A model generated the notes under the pieces. The model had not been told where the DNA came from. It did no database searches and worked only from the letters and a program-made list of their open reading frames with translations. A stretch of DNA of 64,000 nucleotides. It comes from Streptomyces sp. Ag109_O5-1. GTDB lineage: Bacteria > Actinomycetota > Actinomycetes > Streptomycetales > Streptomycetaceae. Within the stretch, counting starts at the first letter, position 1; every line of letters starts with the position of its first letter. Shown here piece after piece: positions 7,922 through 17,388 of this stretch. The translations under genes were made by a program, and so were the position numbers. The stretch lies in assembly GCF_003814875.1 (NCBI RefSeq), contig NZ_RKQF01000001.1:2790001-2854000 (forward strand). Direction: 5' to 3'.

Positions 7922-8575
7922 TCCGGTCAGCGGCACGCCCGCCAACTCCCTGACGTCACGGGAGAGGTGTGACTGATCCGCATACCCGGCCCGAACGGCC
8001 GTCTCCGCGAGCGGCACCCCGGCCCGGGCGAGCGAGAGCGCCCGCTGCATCCGGAGCACCCGGGCGAGGGTCTTGGGTCCGTAGCCGAAGGACGCCAGCG
8101 ACCGCCGATGCAACTGACGTGCACCGAGGCCGAGTTCACCGGCGATGGCCGCCACCGGGCACCCCGCGCCCAGCGCTTCGACGAGTCGCGACGGCAACGG
8201 GTCCGCAGGCAGGGCCCGTTCGAGCACGATCTCTTCGAGCGCGGCGGCCGGATCGCCGGCGCGGACGACGCGGGCGCACAGCCGCCGTACGACGGAGGCC
8301 GGCCACAGGTCACTCAACTCGACGCGCTGATCGAGGAGTTCGTGAGCCGGTACGCCGAGGAAGGCGGGCGCGGTCCCGGGGTAGAAGCGCAGGCCGGCCC
8401 ATACACCCGGGAAGCCTTCGGTGACGTACGCACGCGTGTCGGGCCCGGCGACCAGCAGCCGCCCCTCGTGCCAGAGCAGATCCATACACCCGTCGGGCAG
8501 CACACGCCCCGCCCCGGCCACGGTGTTCTCCCACACGACCGCGCCGGCGAGCCGAGACGCCCTTTCCCTGTACAC
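7910..8575 (-). CDS. AraC family transcriptional regulator (short N-terminal domain)
   Basis: This 221-residue regulator has an N-terminal domain with the motif [20 protein letters not shown], found in a subfamily of AraC proteins that regulate neighbouring VOC or alkylation-type genes. Its C-terminal AraC DNA-binding domain contains [20 protein letters not shown] and [19 protein letters not shown] (second helix-turn-helix). The start is GTG at 8575. The 3' end overlaps the VOC gene on the opposite strand by 12 bp. The pairing hints at control of that gene, which is an inference. Confidence 0.88.
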   Translation of the reverse strand: MYRERASRLAGAVVWENTVAGAGRVLPDGCMDLLWHEGRLLVAGPDTRAYVTEGFPGVWAGLRFYPGTAPAFLGVPAHELLDQRVELSDLWPASVVRRLCARVVRAGDPAAALEEIVLERALPADPLPSRLVEALGAGCPVAAIAGELGLGARQLHRRSLASFGYGPKTLARVLRMQRALSLARAGVPLAETAVRAGYADQSHLSRDVRELAGVPLTGLLR

Positions 8576-8607
8576 ATGGCCCAGCGTAGACGCGCCCCCT
8601 CAGGGGC

Positions 8608-9537
8608 CTAAGCCACCCGATGTTCCTGCGGGCTCACTCCGTACACCCTCTTGAACGCACTCGACAGCGCGAACGCGCTCCCGTACCCCACCCGCCGAGC
8701 GATCGCCTCCAGCGTGTCGTCCGTGTCCCGCAGCGCGTCCGCCGCCAGGGCCAGCCGCCATCCGGTCAGATACGTCATCGGCGGCTCCCCCACCAGTTCG
8801 GCGAACCGCCGTGCCAGCGCCGCCCGGGACACCCCCGCCTTCGCCGCCAGCGAGGCGACCGTCCACGGATGGGCGGGGTCGTCCTGAACCAGCCGCAGCA
8901 CCCGCCCGACCACCGGGTCCGCCAGCGCCCGGTACCAGCCGGCCGCCTCCCCCTCCGGCCGGGAGAACCACGCCCGGAGCGCGGCGATGACCAGCAGGTC
9001 GAGCAGCCGGTCGAGGACGACCTCCTGCCCGGGTTCGTCGCGGACGATCTCCGCCATCAGCAGCGGGGTGAGCGGACACTCCCACACGTCGGCGCCGAGC
9101 GTCAGCAACGGCGGCAGCACGTCCAGCAGCCGCCCGCCCATCTCGCCCCGCATCAGATACGTGCCGATGAACAGCACCGTGCCACTGGCCGGGCTGTCGC
9201 CCCAGGTGCGGACGCCCAGGTCCATGGAGCCGTTGAGCGGCCGCCCGTCGGGGTAGGCGCACTCGGCGCCGGGCAGGATCAGCGCCTGCGGGGCCGTACC
9301 GGGATCGTCGGCGCAGGTGTACGCGTCGGGGCCGCGGGCGATGGCGAGGTCGCCGGCCCGCAGCCGTACCGGATCTCCCGCGTCCGGCAGGACCCAGGCG
9401 TCGCCGCGGACCATGAGCATCACGGTGAGCGGGGCGCGGTCCTCGACCCGCACGCTCCACGGCGGGTCGAAACACGCGCGGATCATGAAGGCGCCACGCG
9501 CGCGAGGGCCCTCCAGCAGGCCTGCGAGAGCGTCCAT
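8608..9537 (-). CDS. AraC family regulator with cupin-type sensor domain
   Basis: The 309-residue protein starts with a cupin-like sensing domain (PLTVMLMVRGDAWVLPDAGD and RAGDLAIARGPD). It ends with a standard AraC double helix-turn-helix (TVASLAAKAGVSRAALARRF and DTLEAIARRVGYGSAFALSS). It is transcribed divergently from the NmrA-like reductase gene across 82 bp. That layout commonly reflects a regulator beside its target. Ligand unknown. Confidence 0.92.
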   Translation of the reverse strand: MDALAGLLEGPRARGAFMIRACFDPPWSVRVEDRAPLTVMLMVRGDAWVLPDAGDPVRLRAGDLAIARGPDAYTCADDPGTAPQALILPGAECAYPDGRPLNGSMDLGVRTWGDSPASGTVLFIGTYLMRGEMGGRLLDVLPPLLTLGADVWECPLTPLLMAEIVRDEPGQEVVLDRLLDLLVIAALRAWFSRPEGEAAGWYRALADPVVGRVLRLVQDDPAHPWTVASLAAKAGVSRAALARRFAELVGEPPMTYLTGWRLALAADALRDTDDTLEAIARRVGYGSAFALSSAFKRVYGVSPQEHRVA

Positions 9538-9619
9538 GGGGCCAGCGTAGACGCGCGCTTATGGGAATGAGCCGTTCCGTGATGGGCGCCCGCGGCGGCC
9601 CGGCGGTTCACTGGCTGAC
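9538..9619. promoter_or_regulatory. Divergent promoter region between AraC regulator and NmrA-like reductase
   Basis: The 82-bp gap must hold both promoters. GGAA (9564-9567) and TTCC (9575-9578) form a short inverted repeat that could be an operator half-site pair. I see no clear -35/-10 boxes. Confidence 0.35.
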
Positions 9620-10489
9620 ATGACCTCGAATGCACAGGACAAGGCGCAGGACACAGCGCGGAACACGCGGGGCATGACGGTGGTGGTGACCGGTGCGACC
9701 GGTCGTACGGGGAGCCGGGTCGCCGAGGCGGCGCGGGCCGCGGGTCTGACCGTGCGGCCGGCCTCGCGGGCGCAGGGCTTCGACTGGCGGGACCGGTCGA
9801 CATGGGCTGGCACCCTGCGCGGCGCCGACGCGGCGTACCTGGTGTATCCGACGGACGTCGGCTCGCCGGAGGCGACGCACGCGGTGGGGCTGCTGGCGCA
9901 TGAGGCGGTCTCGCTCGGTGTGCGCCGGCTCGTGCTGCTCTCCTCGCGGGGCGAGGTGCAGGCGCGGCCGACGGAGGAGGCGCTGCGGGAGTCGGGGGCG
10001 CAGTGGACGGTCGTCCGGGCGTCGTGGTTCGCGCATAACTTCAGCGAGGGCCCGCTGGTCGCGGGGTTGCGGGAGAGCGGGGAGCTGGTGTTCCCGGGCG
10101 GTGCGGTGCGGGAGCCGTTCGTCGACCTCCGGGACGTCGCGGAGGTGGTGGTGGCGGTCCTGACGGGCGGCGACCGGTACGCCGGTCGGGCCCTGGCCGT
10201 CTCCGGGCCGCGGCTGCTCACCTTCGGCGAGGCGGTCGCGGAGATCTCGGCGGCGACGGGCCGGGAGCTGGCCTACCGGGCGGTGACGGCCCGGGAGTAC
10301 GGCTCGGACCTGGCCGCCTTCGGGGTGCCGGCGGAGGAGGCCGAGTTCCTGGTGGAGCTGTTCGAGTCCCTGCTGGACGGCCGGAACTCCTACCTCTCGG
10401 ACGGGGTACAGGAGGTACTGGGCCGGGCGCCCCGGGACTTCGCGGACTTCGCCCGGGAGACAGCGGCGACCGGCGTCTGGCAACCCTGA
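9620..10489 (+). CDS. NmrA-like NAD(P)-binding protein / atypical SDR
   Basis: The 289-residue protein carries the dinucleotide-binding motif VVVTGATGRTGSRVAEAARA (G-x-x-G-x-x-G) near residue 20. GADAAYLVYPTDVG, VRRLVLLSSRGE and WTVVRASWFAHNF follow, as in NmrA/QOR2-type reductases. These proteins sense or use NAD(P)H and often reduce quinones or act as redox-linked regulators. It is divergent from an AraC gene that may control it. The 3' end is 5 bp from the convergent BrkB gene. Confidence 0.88.
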   Translation: MTSNAQDKAQDTARNTRGMTVVVTGATGRTGSRVAEAARAAGLTVRPASRAQGFDWRDRSTWAGTLRGADAAYLVYPTDVGSPEATHAVGLLAHEAVSLGVRRLVLLSSRGEVQARPTEEALRESGAQWTVVRASWFAHNFSEGPLVAGLRESGELVFPGGAVREPFVDLRDVAEVVVAVLTGGDRYAGRALAVSGPRLLTFGEAVAEISAATGRELAYRAVTAREYGSDLAAFGVPAEEAEFLVELFESLLDGRNSYLSDGVQEVLGRAPRDFADFARETAATGVWQP

Positions 10490-10494
10490 CGGCC

Positions 10495-11637
10495 TCAAGT
10501 GCCCTTGCTCTCCGGCTTGTGTGGCGGATGGCTGCTCTTCACGTGGGTGCGCAGGCGGGCCGTGACGTCCTCGGGGGGCAGGAAGCGGGACCAGCGCTCC
10601 GGGAACTCGGAGGGCATGTCGGGGTCGTCGGGGTCGGCCTCGCGGGCCGCGGCGGCGCGGGCGACGTACTCGACGACCTGGGCCTCGCGCAGCCGTTCGT
10701 TGGCGGCGCGGGCCGCGGCCGTGGCCGCGGCCGGCCAGACGCGGTCGATCGCGGCGTTCACGGCGGCGCCGACCAGCACGGCGAAGGCCGACACGCCGAT
10801 CCACAGGAGCACGGCGACGGACGCGGCGAGCGAGCCGTAGATCGTGGCGCCCTCGATGGTGTGGGTGAGGTAGATGCGCAGCAGGAAGCTGCCGAGGACC
10901 CACATGGCGAGGGCGACCAGGGCCCCGGGCACGTCCTCGATCCACGGGGAGCGGACGGGCACGGACACGTGGTACAGCGTGGTCAGGAAGACGATGGACA
11001 GGACGATCACGACCGGCCAGTACAGGACCTGTACGAGCGTCTCCGACCAGGGCACGACCCGGACCACCGCGTCCGGCCCGGCGACCATCAGCGGCAGCGC
11101 GATCGAGCCGATCAGCAGCGCGGCGATGAAGAGCAGGAAGGAGACGATCCGGGTCTTCACGATGCCCCGGACGCCGTCGAGGCCGTACATCACGGTGATC
11201 GTGTCGATGAAGACGTTCACCGCGCGGGAGCCCGACCACAGGGCGAACAGGAAGCCGATGGAGATGACGTCGGGGCGGCCGCCGCGGACCACGTCGTGCA
11301 GGATCGGCTGCGCGATCTCCTTCACGCCCTTGTCGGACAGGACCGTACGGGAGGCGTCCAGGAGGTTGGCCTGGAGACTGGCGATGGTGTGGGCGCCGGT
11401 CCAGTCGTCGACGTAGGCGAGCAGTCCGATGAGGCTGAGCAGCAGCGGCGGCACGGACAGCAGGGTGAAGAAGGCGGCTTCGGCGGCGAGGCCGAGGATG
11501 CGGTACTCCATGCAGGAATTGACGGTGTCCTTGAGCAGCAGCCAGGCCGTCCTGCGCTTGGAGACGTTCCGGTAGAGGGCTCTGGCCCGGTGGAGCCGGC
11601 CGGAGGGCCGCTCGGGGGTATCGCTTGCTGGCTGCAC
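10495..11637 (-). CDS. YihY/BrkB family inner-membrane protein
   Basis: This 380-residue protein has about six hydrophobic segments (for example FFTLLSVPPLLLSLIGLLAY and IVSFLLFIAALLIGSIALPL). It shows the YihY/BrkB core: LAAEAAFFTLLSVPP in the first helix, GFLFALWSGSRAVNVFIDTI in the middle and GSLAASVAVLLWIGVSAFAV near the end. The charged C-terminal tail is cytoplasmic. The family is widespread and its function is unsettled; it was once mis-annotated as RNase BN. It is divergent from the acyl-CoA dehydrogenase gene. Confidence 0.9.
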   Translation of the reverse strand: MQPASDTPERPSGRLHRARALYRNVSKRRTAWLLLKDTVNSCMEYRILGLAAEAAFFTLLSVPPLLLSLIGLLAYVDDWTGAHTIASLQANLLDASRTVLSDKGVKEIAQPILHDVVRGGRPDVISIGFLFALWSGSRAVNVFIDTITVMYGLDGVRGIVKTRIVSFLLFIAALLIGSIALPLMVAGPDAVVRVVPWSETLVQVLYWPVVIVLSIVFLTTLYHVSVPVRSPWIEDVPGALVALAMWVLGSFLLRIYLTHTIEGATIYGSLAASVAVLLWIGVSAFAVLVGAAVNAAIDRVWPAAATAAARAANERLREAQVVEYVARAAAAREADPDDPDMPSEFPERWSRFLPPEDVTARLRTHVKSSHPPHKPESKGT

Positions 11638-11788
11638 GCCCTAACGGTATCCGCCGTCCGGGGCCGTGCTCATCTCCCGGGGTCCCGTCCGTGATCTTCC
11701 GGAACCGCGCGGGATCTTGCCGCGCGACCGGCGGGGCCGCTGTGTCAGGCTGGGGACCACCGCCGTCGCCCCGGGTAGGTTCGCAGAC

Positions 11789-13423
11789 ATGGCAGGCAAC
11801 TCCACCCATACCGTGACCAACCAGCCGCCCCCGCTGGTCGGATACGACCTCTTCGCCGCCGACCGGGCCCTCGTCGAGGCCGTCGAGCGGCACACCGCCC
11901 CGGAGCTGCTCGACGAGGTACGCGCCGAGCTGTCGGGCATCGGCACCTCGGCGGGCTCGACCCAGGTGCAGGAGTGGGGGGTGCAGGCGAACGAGAACCC
12001 GCCGAGGCTGCGCACCCACGACCGCTACGGCCACCGCGTCGACGAGGTCGAGTTCCACCCGGCCTGGCACCGGATGCTCGGCAAGGGCGTGGGCGCGGGC
12101 CTGACCACCGGGTGGGTACGGCCGTCCGGGCACGTCCGGCGCGCGGCCGCGTTCCTGGTCTGGACCCAGGTCGAGGCCGGCAACTGCTGCCCGCTGTCGA
12201 TGACGAACGCGGCGGTGCCCGTGCTGCGCACGGACCCGGAGCTGGCCGCCGTCTGGGAGCCGCTGCTGACGTCCACGATCTACGACCGTGAGCTGCGGCC
12301 CGCCGCGGCGAAGGCCGGTGCTCTGTTCGGCATGGGCATGACGGAGAAGCAGGGCGGCAGCGACGTACGCGCGAACACCACCGCCGCCGTCCCGCTCGCC
12401 GAGTCCGGGACGTACGCGCTCACCGGCCACAAGTGGTTCTGCTCGGCGCCGATGTCGGACGGCTTCCTGGTGCTGGCCCAGGCGCCCGCCGGGCTCACCT
12501 GCTTCCTCGTCCCCCGGGTACTGGAGGACGGCACCCGCAACGTCTTCCTCCTCCAGCGTCTCAAGGACAAGCTCGGCAACCGGTCCAACGCGTCGGGCGA
12601 GGTCGAGTTCGACGGGACCTGGGCGCGGCGCGTGGGCGAGGAGGGGCGCGGGGTGCGGACCATCATCGAGATGGTCGCCGCGACCCGGCTGGACTGTGTG
12701 CTGGGCTCGGCGGGGCTGATGCGGCAGGCGGTGGCACAGGCCGTGCACCACTGCACGCACCGCGAGGCGTTCGACGGGAAGCTGGCCGACAAGCCGCTGA
12801 TGCGCAACGTGCTGGCGGACCTCGCGATCGAGTCGGAGGCCGCGACGGTGCTCGCACTCCGGCTGGCCGCCGCCTACGACGACGGGAGCGAGGCCGAACA
12901 GGCGCTGCTGCGGCTGGCGTTGCCGGCCGCCAAGTACTGGGTGACCAAGCGCTGTACGCCGGTGACGGTGGAGGCGGCCGAATGCCTGGGCGGCAACGGC
13001 TACGTGGAGGAGTCGGGCCTGCCCCGGCTGGTCCGCGAGTCCCCCCTCAACTCGGTCTGGGAGGGCGCCGGCAACATCCAGGCCCTGGACGTCCTGCGGG
13101 CGCTGCAACGCGAACCGGGCGCCCTGGACGCCTACCTCCAGGAGATCGGCCGGGCCCATGGCGCGGACCACCGCCTGGACCGGGCGGTCAAGGACCTCTT
13201 CTCCGAACTGGCCGACCTGGGGGGCATGGAGGGCCGGGCACGACGGCTGGTGGAACGCCTGGCGACGGTCCTGCAGGGCTCACTGCTGGTCCGCTTCGCA
13301 CCGACGGAGATCGCGGACGCCTTCTGCGCATCGAGGCTCGGCAACGACTGGGGTTCGTCCTTCGGCACCCTGCCGGCGACCCTGGACCTGGCGGCGGTGG
13401 TGGAGCGGGCCCGAGCTTGCTGA
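11789..13423 (+). CDS. Acyl-CoA dehydrogenase family protein, AidB-like
   Basis: The 544-residue flavoprotein has the layout of AidB/isovaleryl-CoA-dehydrogenase-like proteins. GMGMTEKQGGSDVRANTT forms the FAD and substrate loop. LTGHKWFCSAPMSDGFLVLA lies in the beta domain. ECLGGNGYVEESGLPRLVRE, followed by SVWEGAGNIQALDVLR, is characteristic of the AidB branch. AidB proteins bind DNA and protect it during alkylation stress, although an acyl-CoA dehydrogenase role cannot be excluded. ATG at 11789 is preferred; the frame extends upstream to 11666 without family similarity. It is divergent from the BrkB gene. Confidence 0.9.
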   Translation: MAGNSTHTVTNQPPPLVGYDLFAADRALVEAVERHTAPELLDEVRAELSGIGTSAGSTQVQEWGVQANENPPRLRTHDRYGHRVDEVEFHPAWHRMLGKGVGAGLTTGWVRPSGHVRRAAAFLVWTQVEAGNCCPLSMTNAAVPVLRTDPELAAVWEPLLTSTIYDRELRPAAAKAGALFGMGMTEKQGGSDVRANTTAAVPLAESGTYALTGHKWFCSAPMSDGFLVLAQAPAGLTCFLVPRVLEDGTRNVFLLQRLKDKLGNRSNASGEVEFDGTWARRVGEEGRGVRTIIEMVAATRLDCVLGSAGLMRQAVAQAVHHCTHREAFDGKLADKPLMRNVLADLAIESEAATVLALRLAAAYDDGSEAEQALLRLALPAAKYWVTKRCTPVTVEAAECLGGNGYVEESGLPRLVRESPLNSVWEGAGNIQALDVLRALQREPGALDAYLQEIGRAHGADHRLDRAVKDLFSELADLGGMEGRARRLVERLATVLQGSLLVRFAPTEIADAFCASRLGNDWGSSFGTLPATLDLAAVVERARAC

Positions 13424-13754
13424 AGAGGCCCACCTCAACTCCCCAGGGGCGCACGGCCAAGGCGCCGCAGGCAGGGGTGGTGCTGCGCCGACACGGCACC
13501 ACCCCCGCCTCGTGGCCCGTTCGAGGCCACTGACGGCGCCCTGCGAGGCGACATCGGCTCAATTTTCGGCCACCCCCGGTCCGATCACCAGGGTTGCAAG
13601 GGGTTGCAACATATCGGTGACTGTGTGCGGACTGTGTGCCTCCGCCAACGGAAAACGGCAGTATGAGACACGCAGTCGGACCGGAAACCGCCGCCCGAAC
13701 GGCTTGACAGCAGTCTTTTGATGCCTTTTCCGAGGCCTATCCGGGAGGACCTCA
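13424..13754 (+). promoter_or_regulatory. Upstream region of the GAF regulator with paired TTGCAA boxes
   Basis: This 331-bp gap has no convincing gene. Two copies of GGGTTGCAA sit at 13591-13599 and 13601-13609, exactly one helical turn apart. TTGCAA is itself palindromic, so a dimeric regulator could bind side by side on one face. GGAGGA about 8 bases before the GTG at 13755 is the ribosome-binding site of the next gene. Confidence 0.4.
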
Positions 13755-15047
13755 GTGGGGAACCCGCCGATGGACGTGGCGCGACTCGCCGCGAAGGACG
13801 CGGCGCAGGCGGCGCGGGTACTGAACGAGGTGCGCGAGGCCAGACTCGCCGGACAGCGTGGGCGGCTCTCGCCCCGGCCGGTGATCGAGCAGTCCTGGGG
13901 GCGGATGCTGCGCAGCGGCGTCGACCCCGAGCACGACTTCCGTTCCGGGCTGCTGTCCGCGGACGAAGTCCGGCGCAGACGTGAGGAGTCACCGCTCAGG
14001 GACGTACTGCCGGTACTGCGCGAGGGGTTGCTTTCGGTCGCGGACATCACCCGGCACATCATGGTGGTGGCCGACGCCGACGGCCGGGTGCTGTGGCGGG
14101 AGGGTTCCTCGCCGGTGCTGCGCAAGGCGGACGGGCTGGGCTTCGAACTCGGCGCCGACTGGCGCGAAGACGTCGTCGGCACCAACGGGATCGGCACCCC
14201 GGCGGTGGTGCGCCGGCCCGTGCAGGTCTTCGCGGCCGAGCACTTCGTCCGCTCGCACGCCTCCTGGACCTGCTCCGGCGCCCCGATCACCGACCCCAGG
14301 GACGGCAGTCTCCTTGGCGTGGTGGACGTCAGCGGCCCGCTGGAGACCATGCACCCGGCGACCCTGGCCTGGGTGAACTCGGTGGCGAAGCTCGCCGAGG
14401 CCCGGCTGCGGGAGGTGCACCTGGACGCGCTGGAACGGCTGCGCGCGGTCGCCGCGCCGGTGTTGGCCCGGCTGACCGGGCAGGCACTGGTGGTGGACGC
14501 CGACGGCTGGACGGCCGCGGTCACCGGCATTCCGTATCCGCGGCGGCTCGCGCTGCCCAAGTCCCTTACACCGGGCCGCCGGTGGCTGCCCGCGCTCGGG
14601 CTGTGCTCGGTGGAGCCGCTGGCCGGGGGCTGGTTGCTGCGGGCGGTGGACGAACCGGCGCCGGCCGGCGGGGGCCGGCTCGTGCTCGACCTGGCCCGGC
14701 CGCGCCGGCCCGCGGTGACGGTGGGCGGCGGCGCGGGCTCCTGGTCCCGTGAACTGAGCCCCCGGCACGCCGAATTGCTGTATCTGCTGGCGATGCGGCG
14801 CGCCGGGCGCAGCGCGGCCGGGCTGGCCGAGGACGTGTTCGGGGACGCCTCCCGGACGGTGACCGTACGCGCCGAGATGTCCAGGATCCGGCGGTATCTG
14901 GGGGCGCTCCTCGAACACCGGCCGTACCGCTTTTGCGAGGACGCGGAGATCGAGGTGCTGCTCCCCGACGACCCGCGCGACCTGCTGCCGCAGTCGACCG
15001 CCCCGGCGGTGACGGCGGGCAGAAGGCCGGACCTCGGGCACGGGTGA
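13755..15047 (+). CDS. GAF-domain transcriptional regulator (AcoR-like sensor, no AAA domain)
   Basis: The 430-residue protein opens with a helical region (SPRPVIEQSWGRMLRSGVDP) typical of AcoR-type activators. A GAF sensor domain follows at about residues 90-220 (DITRHIMVVADADGRVLWRE and VVGTNGIGTPAVVRRPVQVF). No sigma-54 AAA domain follows. The C-terminal 120 residues contain SPRHAELLYLLAMR and a winged-helix-like segment (DASRTVTVRAEMSRIRRYLG), the likely DNA-binding part. In Streptomyces this class often controls alcohol or aldehyde metabolism; no such gene adjoins here. GTG at 13755 is supported by GGAGGA upstream. Confidence 0.78.
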   Translation: MGNPPMDVARLAAKDAAQAARVLNEVREARLAGQRGRLSPRPVIEQSWGRMLRSGVDPEHDFRSGLLSADEVRRRREESPLRDVLPVLREGLLSVADITRHIMVVADADGRVLWREGSSPVLRKADGLGFELGADWREDVVGTNGIGTPAVVRRPVQVFAAEHFVRSHASWTCSGAPITDPRDGSLLGVVDVSGPLETMHPATLAWVNSVAKLAEARLREVHLDALERLRAVAAPVLARLTGQALVVDADGWTAAVTGIPYPRRLALPKSLTPGRRWLPALGLCSVEPLAGGWLLRAVDEPAPAGGGRLVLDLARPRRPAVTVGGGAGSWSRELSPRHAELLYLLAMRRAGRSAAGLAEDVFGDASRTVTVRAEMSRIRRYLGALLEHRPYRFCEDAEIEVLLPDDPRDLLPQSTAPAVTAGRRPDLGHG

Positions 15048-15256
15048 GCACCCGGCCCTCCGGCGCCGTCGAACACCCCGTCCCTGGTGCCCATTCAGCA
15101 CATCCAGGGCATCAGGGGAGATATGTTCCGTGTATTTGCGGGGTCTTCGAGGTACGGCGGCCCCGACTGCCGTAGCATCCCGGTACGGGCCTCCCCACCT
15201 GCTCCTCGGTCAACGTACGGACCATCAGGCGCAGTTGGCCCGCCTCGGGAGGACAT

Positions 15257-16591
15257 ATGAAGCATCGCGGCAGACACCGACGACGCAGGCGGGGTGCGGC
15301 ACTGCGCGCGGCACTGGCCGGGACCGCGCTGGCGCTCACCGCGGCCGCCACGATCGTCAGCGCCTCGCAGGCCACGGTCGCCGCGGACCCCGGCGCGCTG
15401 AAGCCGCTCACCTCCACCGCCGACACCGCGCGACTGCAGCTCCAGGAGCACCTGATACCGCGCCGCTCGCTGGACCGGCTCGCCTCGGCGATGGGCGGCA
15501 CGGTCGGTGTGGCCGACGTCCTGACGAGCGCCGACCACAACCTGCGCAAGGCGGCCGAATGCGACTCCGACGACCAGGATTCGCTGCCTGTCACGCCGGC
15601 GGCCGACGAGGCGTACTGCTGGGACCCCACCGACACCCTCACCGACGACTGGCGGCCGGCCTCGGTGACCACCTCCTCCGAGGCGGACGACGACGGCCTG
15701 TGGGGCGCCAACCGCGTCGTCCTCGCCGGCTGGACGCACAGCACCTCCACCGGCCCCGCCGCCTCCCGGGGTCTGGCCCGGGTCGCCGTCATCAACGGGA
15801 ACGGCTCCGCCCACCCGTCCTACGCCTGGGTCCTGCTGACCGTGCCCAGCACCGACGGCACCACCTACCGGGGCCTGACCTCGCAGATCTCCGGAATGGT
15901 CTGGTACGAGGACAAGCTGCTGGTCACCACCACACTCGGCAGCGCCGACGCGCTCTACGTCTACGACCTGAACCGCATCCAGCGCACCTCGGTGATGACC
16001 CAGGCGATCGGCCGGGTGCGGGACGGCTGGTCGGCCGCCGGCTTCCGGTACGTGATGCCGGCCGTGGGCTCGTACCGCTTCACCGCCGGAGCCTGCTCGC
16101 GCAGCGGCGCACCCTGTCCGAGCGCGCTCTCCGTGGACCGCGGCACGGCCCCGGACAGCCTGGTCCTCGGCGAGTGGACCCCCGCCGACAGCGATCAGCA
16201 CGCCCGGCTGTGGCGGTACGTGTTCGACGAGAGCCCGGAGCGTGCCGGGCTGCTCGCCACGGACACCTTCGGCCGGGCGGACGCGGTCGAGGCGTACCGG
16301 ACCGGGGCGTCCGAGATCCGGGGCGTCCTGTCGTACCGCCCGCCGGGTGCGACGGACTCCGAGTGGTACGTCGGCCACCTGCCCGGCGCCATGGACGGGC
16401 ACGGCAGCCTGTGGCGCCAGGACCTGAAGGGCGCGCGGGCGGCCGACTGCGGTTCGGACGCCTCGCACCGCTGCTGGGCCGCGGCCACCGGCTCGCTCTC
16501 CTACGCGCCGGACACGGGCGAGGTGTGGTCGGTCACGGACAGCATGCTGTTCTCGGTGCCGCTGCGCTCGATCGACGCGTCACTCGGATAG
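15257..16591 (+). CDS. Secreted protein, 444 residues, function unknown
   Basis: An Arg-rich n-region (KHRGRHRRRRRG) and an Ala-rich core form a signal peptide ending near ATVAAD. The 400-residue exported part has six Cys (among them Cys in AAECDSD, AYCWDP and GACSRSGAPC) and stretches such as NRVVLAGWTHSTSTGPA and GMVWYEDKLLVTTTLGSADA. The repeated beta-strand pattern looks like a propeller. It resembles the uncharacterised Streptomyces 'secreted protein' class; I cannot assign a reaction. ATG at 15257 follows GGAGG about 7 bases upstream. Confidence 0.75.
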   Translation: MKHRGRHRRRRRGAALRAALAGTALALTAAATIVSASQATVAADPGALKPLTSTADTARLQLQEHLIPRRSLDRLASAMGGTVGVADVLTSADHNLRKAAECDSDDQDSLPVTPAADEAYCWDPTDTLTDDWRPASVTTSSEADDDGLWGANRVVLAGWTHSTSTGPAASRGLARVAVINGNGSAHPSYAWVLLTVPSTDGTTYRGLTSQISGMVWYEDKLLVTTTLGSADALYVYDLNRIQRTSVMTQAIGRVRDGWSAAGFRYVMPAVGSYRFTAGACSRSGAPCPSALSVDRGTAPDSLVLGEWTPADSDQHARLWRYVFDESPERAGLLATDTFGRADAVEAYRTGASEIRGVLSYRPPGATDSEWYVGHLPGAMDGHGSLWRQDLKGARAADCGSDASHRCWAAATGSLSYAPDTGEVWSVTDSMLFSVPLRSIDASLG

Positions 16592-16694
16592 CCGGCCGCA
16601 CAGCGTCGGCGCCCGGGCAACGGATCGCATACCGTCGGCGCCCGGGGACGGCCACTGTCGACACGTCCGGGGCCGGGATGATTGCCTGGCCCCC

Positions 16695-17279
16695 ATGAGC
16701 ACCATCGTCGTGACCACCTGGTCCCTGGAACAGACCTCCCCGGCCGACCTCCTCCCGGCCGCCGCGCCGGAGGGCGACGCGGTCAGGGTCGTCCGCTCCG
16801 AGGTCCCCTCCCCCGAGTTCAGCCGCTTCCTGTACGCCTCCGTCGGCGGCGACATCCGCTGGACCGACCGGCTGAGCTGGAGCTACGACCGCTGGCAGGG
16901 GTACCTGGAGCGGCCGGGTACGGAGACCTGGGTCGCGTACGACCGGGGCACTCCGGCGGGCTATGTCGAGCTCGACCCCCAGGACGACGGAGTGGTGGAG
17001 ATCGCCTACTTCGGTCTGATCCCATCCTTCCGCGGCCGCCGCATCGGCGGGCACCTGCTCTCCTACGGCGCCGCCCGCGCCTGGGACCTGGCGGAGCGGT
17101 GGGACGGGCGGCCGCCGACCAAGCGGGTGTGGCTGCACACCTGCAGCCTGGACGGCGAGCACGCGATGGCGAACTACCAGCGGCGGGGCTTCAGGCTCTT
17201 CGACACGAAGGTCGAGGAGGAATCGGATATATCGGCGCCCGGGCCGTGGCCCGGGTCCGCTTCCGACACCCGCCCCTAA
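16695..17279 (+). CDS. GNAT family N-acetyltransferase
   Basis: This 194-residue protein has the acetyl-CoA-binding core of GNAT enzymes. IAYFGLIPSFRGRRIGGHLL at about residues 102-121 contains the R/Q-x-x-G-x-G/A loop. It is followed by RVWLHTCSLDGEHAMANYQR and RGFRLF, the usual 'N-x-x-x-x-Y-x-x-x-G-F' end. The acceptor substrate is unknown. The last 20 residues are poorly conserved in type. It stands alone, just upstream of the sulfur operon. Confidence 0.87.
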   Translation: MSTIVVTTWSLEQTSPADLLPAAAPEGDAVRVVRSEVPSPEFSRFLYASVGGDIRWTDRLSWSYDRWQGYLERPGTETWVAYDRGTPAGYVELDPQDDGVVEIAYFGLIPSFRGRRIGGHLLSYGAARAWDLAERWDGRPPTKRVWLHTCSLDGEHAMANYQRRGFRLFDTKVEEESDISAPGPWPGSASDTRP

Positions 17280-17388
17280 ACTCGCCCGGGGCGTGACACA
17301 CAACACTCTGTCTCACCATTCAGAATAGATCCGTCCGAATCGCGGACGATGGTGGACTGGCCAGAGATCCCCATGACACGCTTCCGTC
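17280..17388 (+). promoter_or_regulatory. Sulfur operon promoter region
   Basis: The gap upstream of the leader peptide holds the only non-coding stretch long enough for the operon promoter. ATTCAGAAT at 17318-17326 is a small palindrome (ATTC-A-GAAT) in an AT-richer patch, and could be a -10 area or an operator. No clear -35 box is visible. Confidence 0.35.

Noticed and set aside
9608..13171. A 1187-codon open frame on the minus strand
   Set aside because: It runs antisense through the NmrA-like, AidB-like and BrkB genes, and its translation is Arg/Pro/Gly/His-rich with no family resemblance. Long antisense frames are expected at this GC content.
16592..16694. Two copies of GTCGGCGCCCGGG in the short gap before the GNAT gene
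   Set aside because: The words are short and GC-rich, and no gene or hairpin function is evident; chance repetition is likely.
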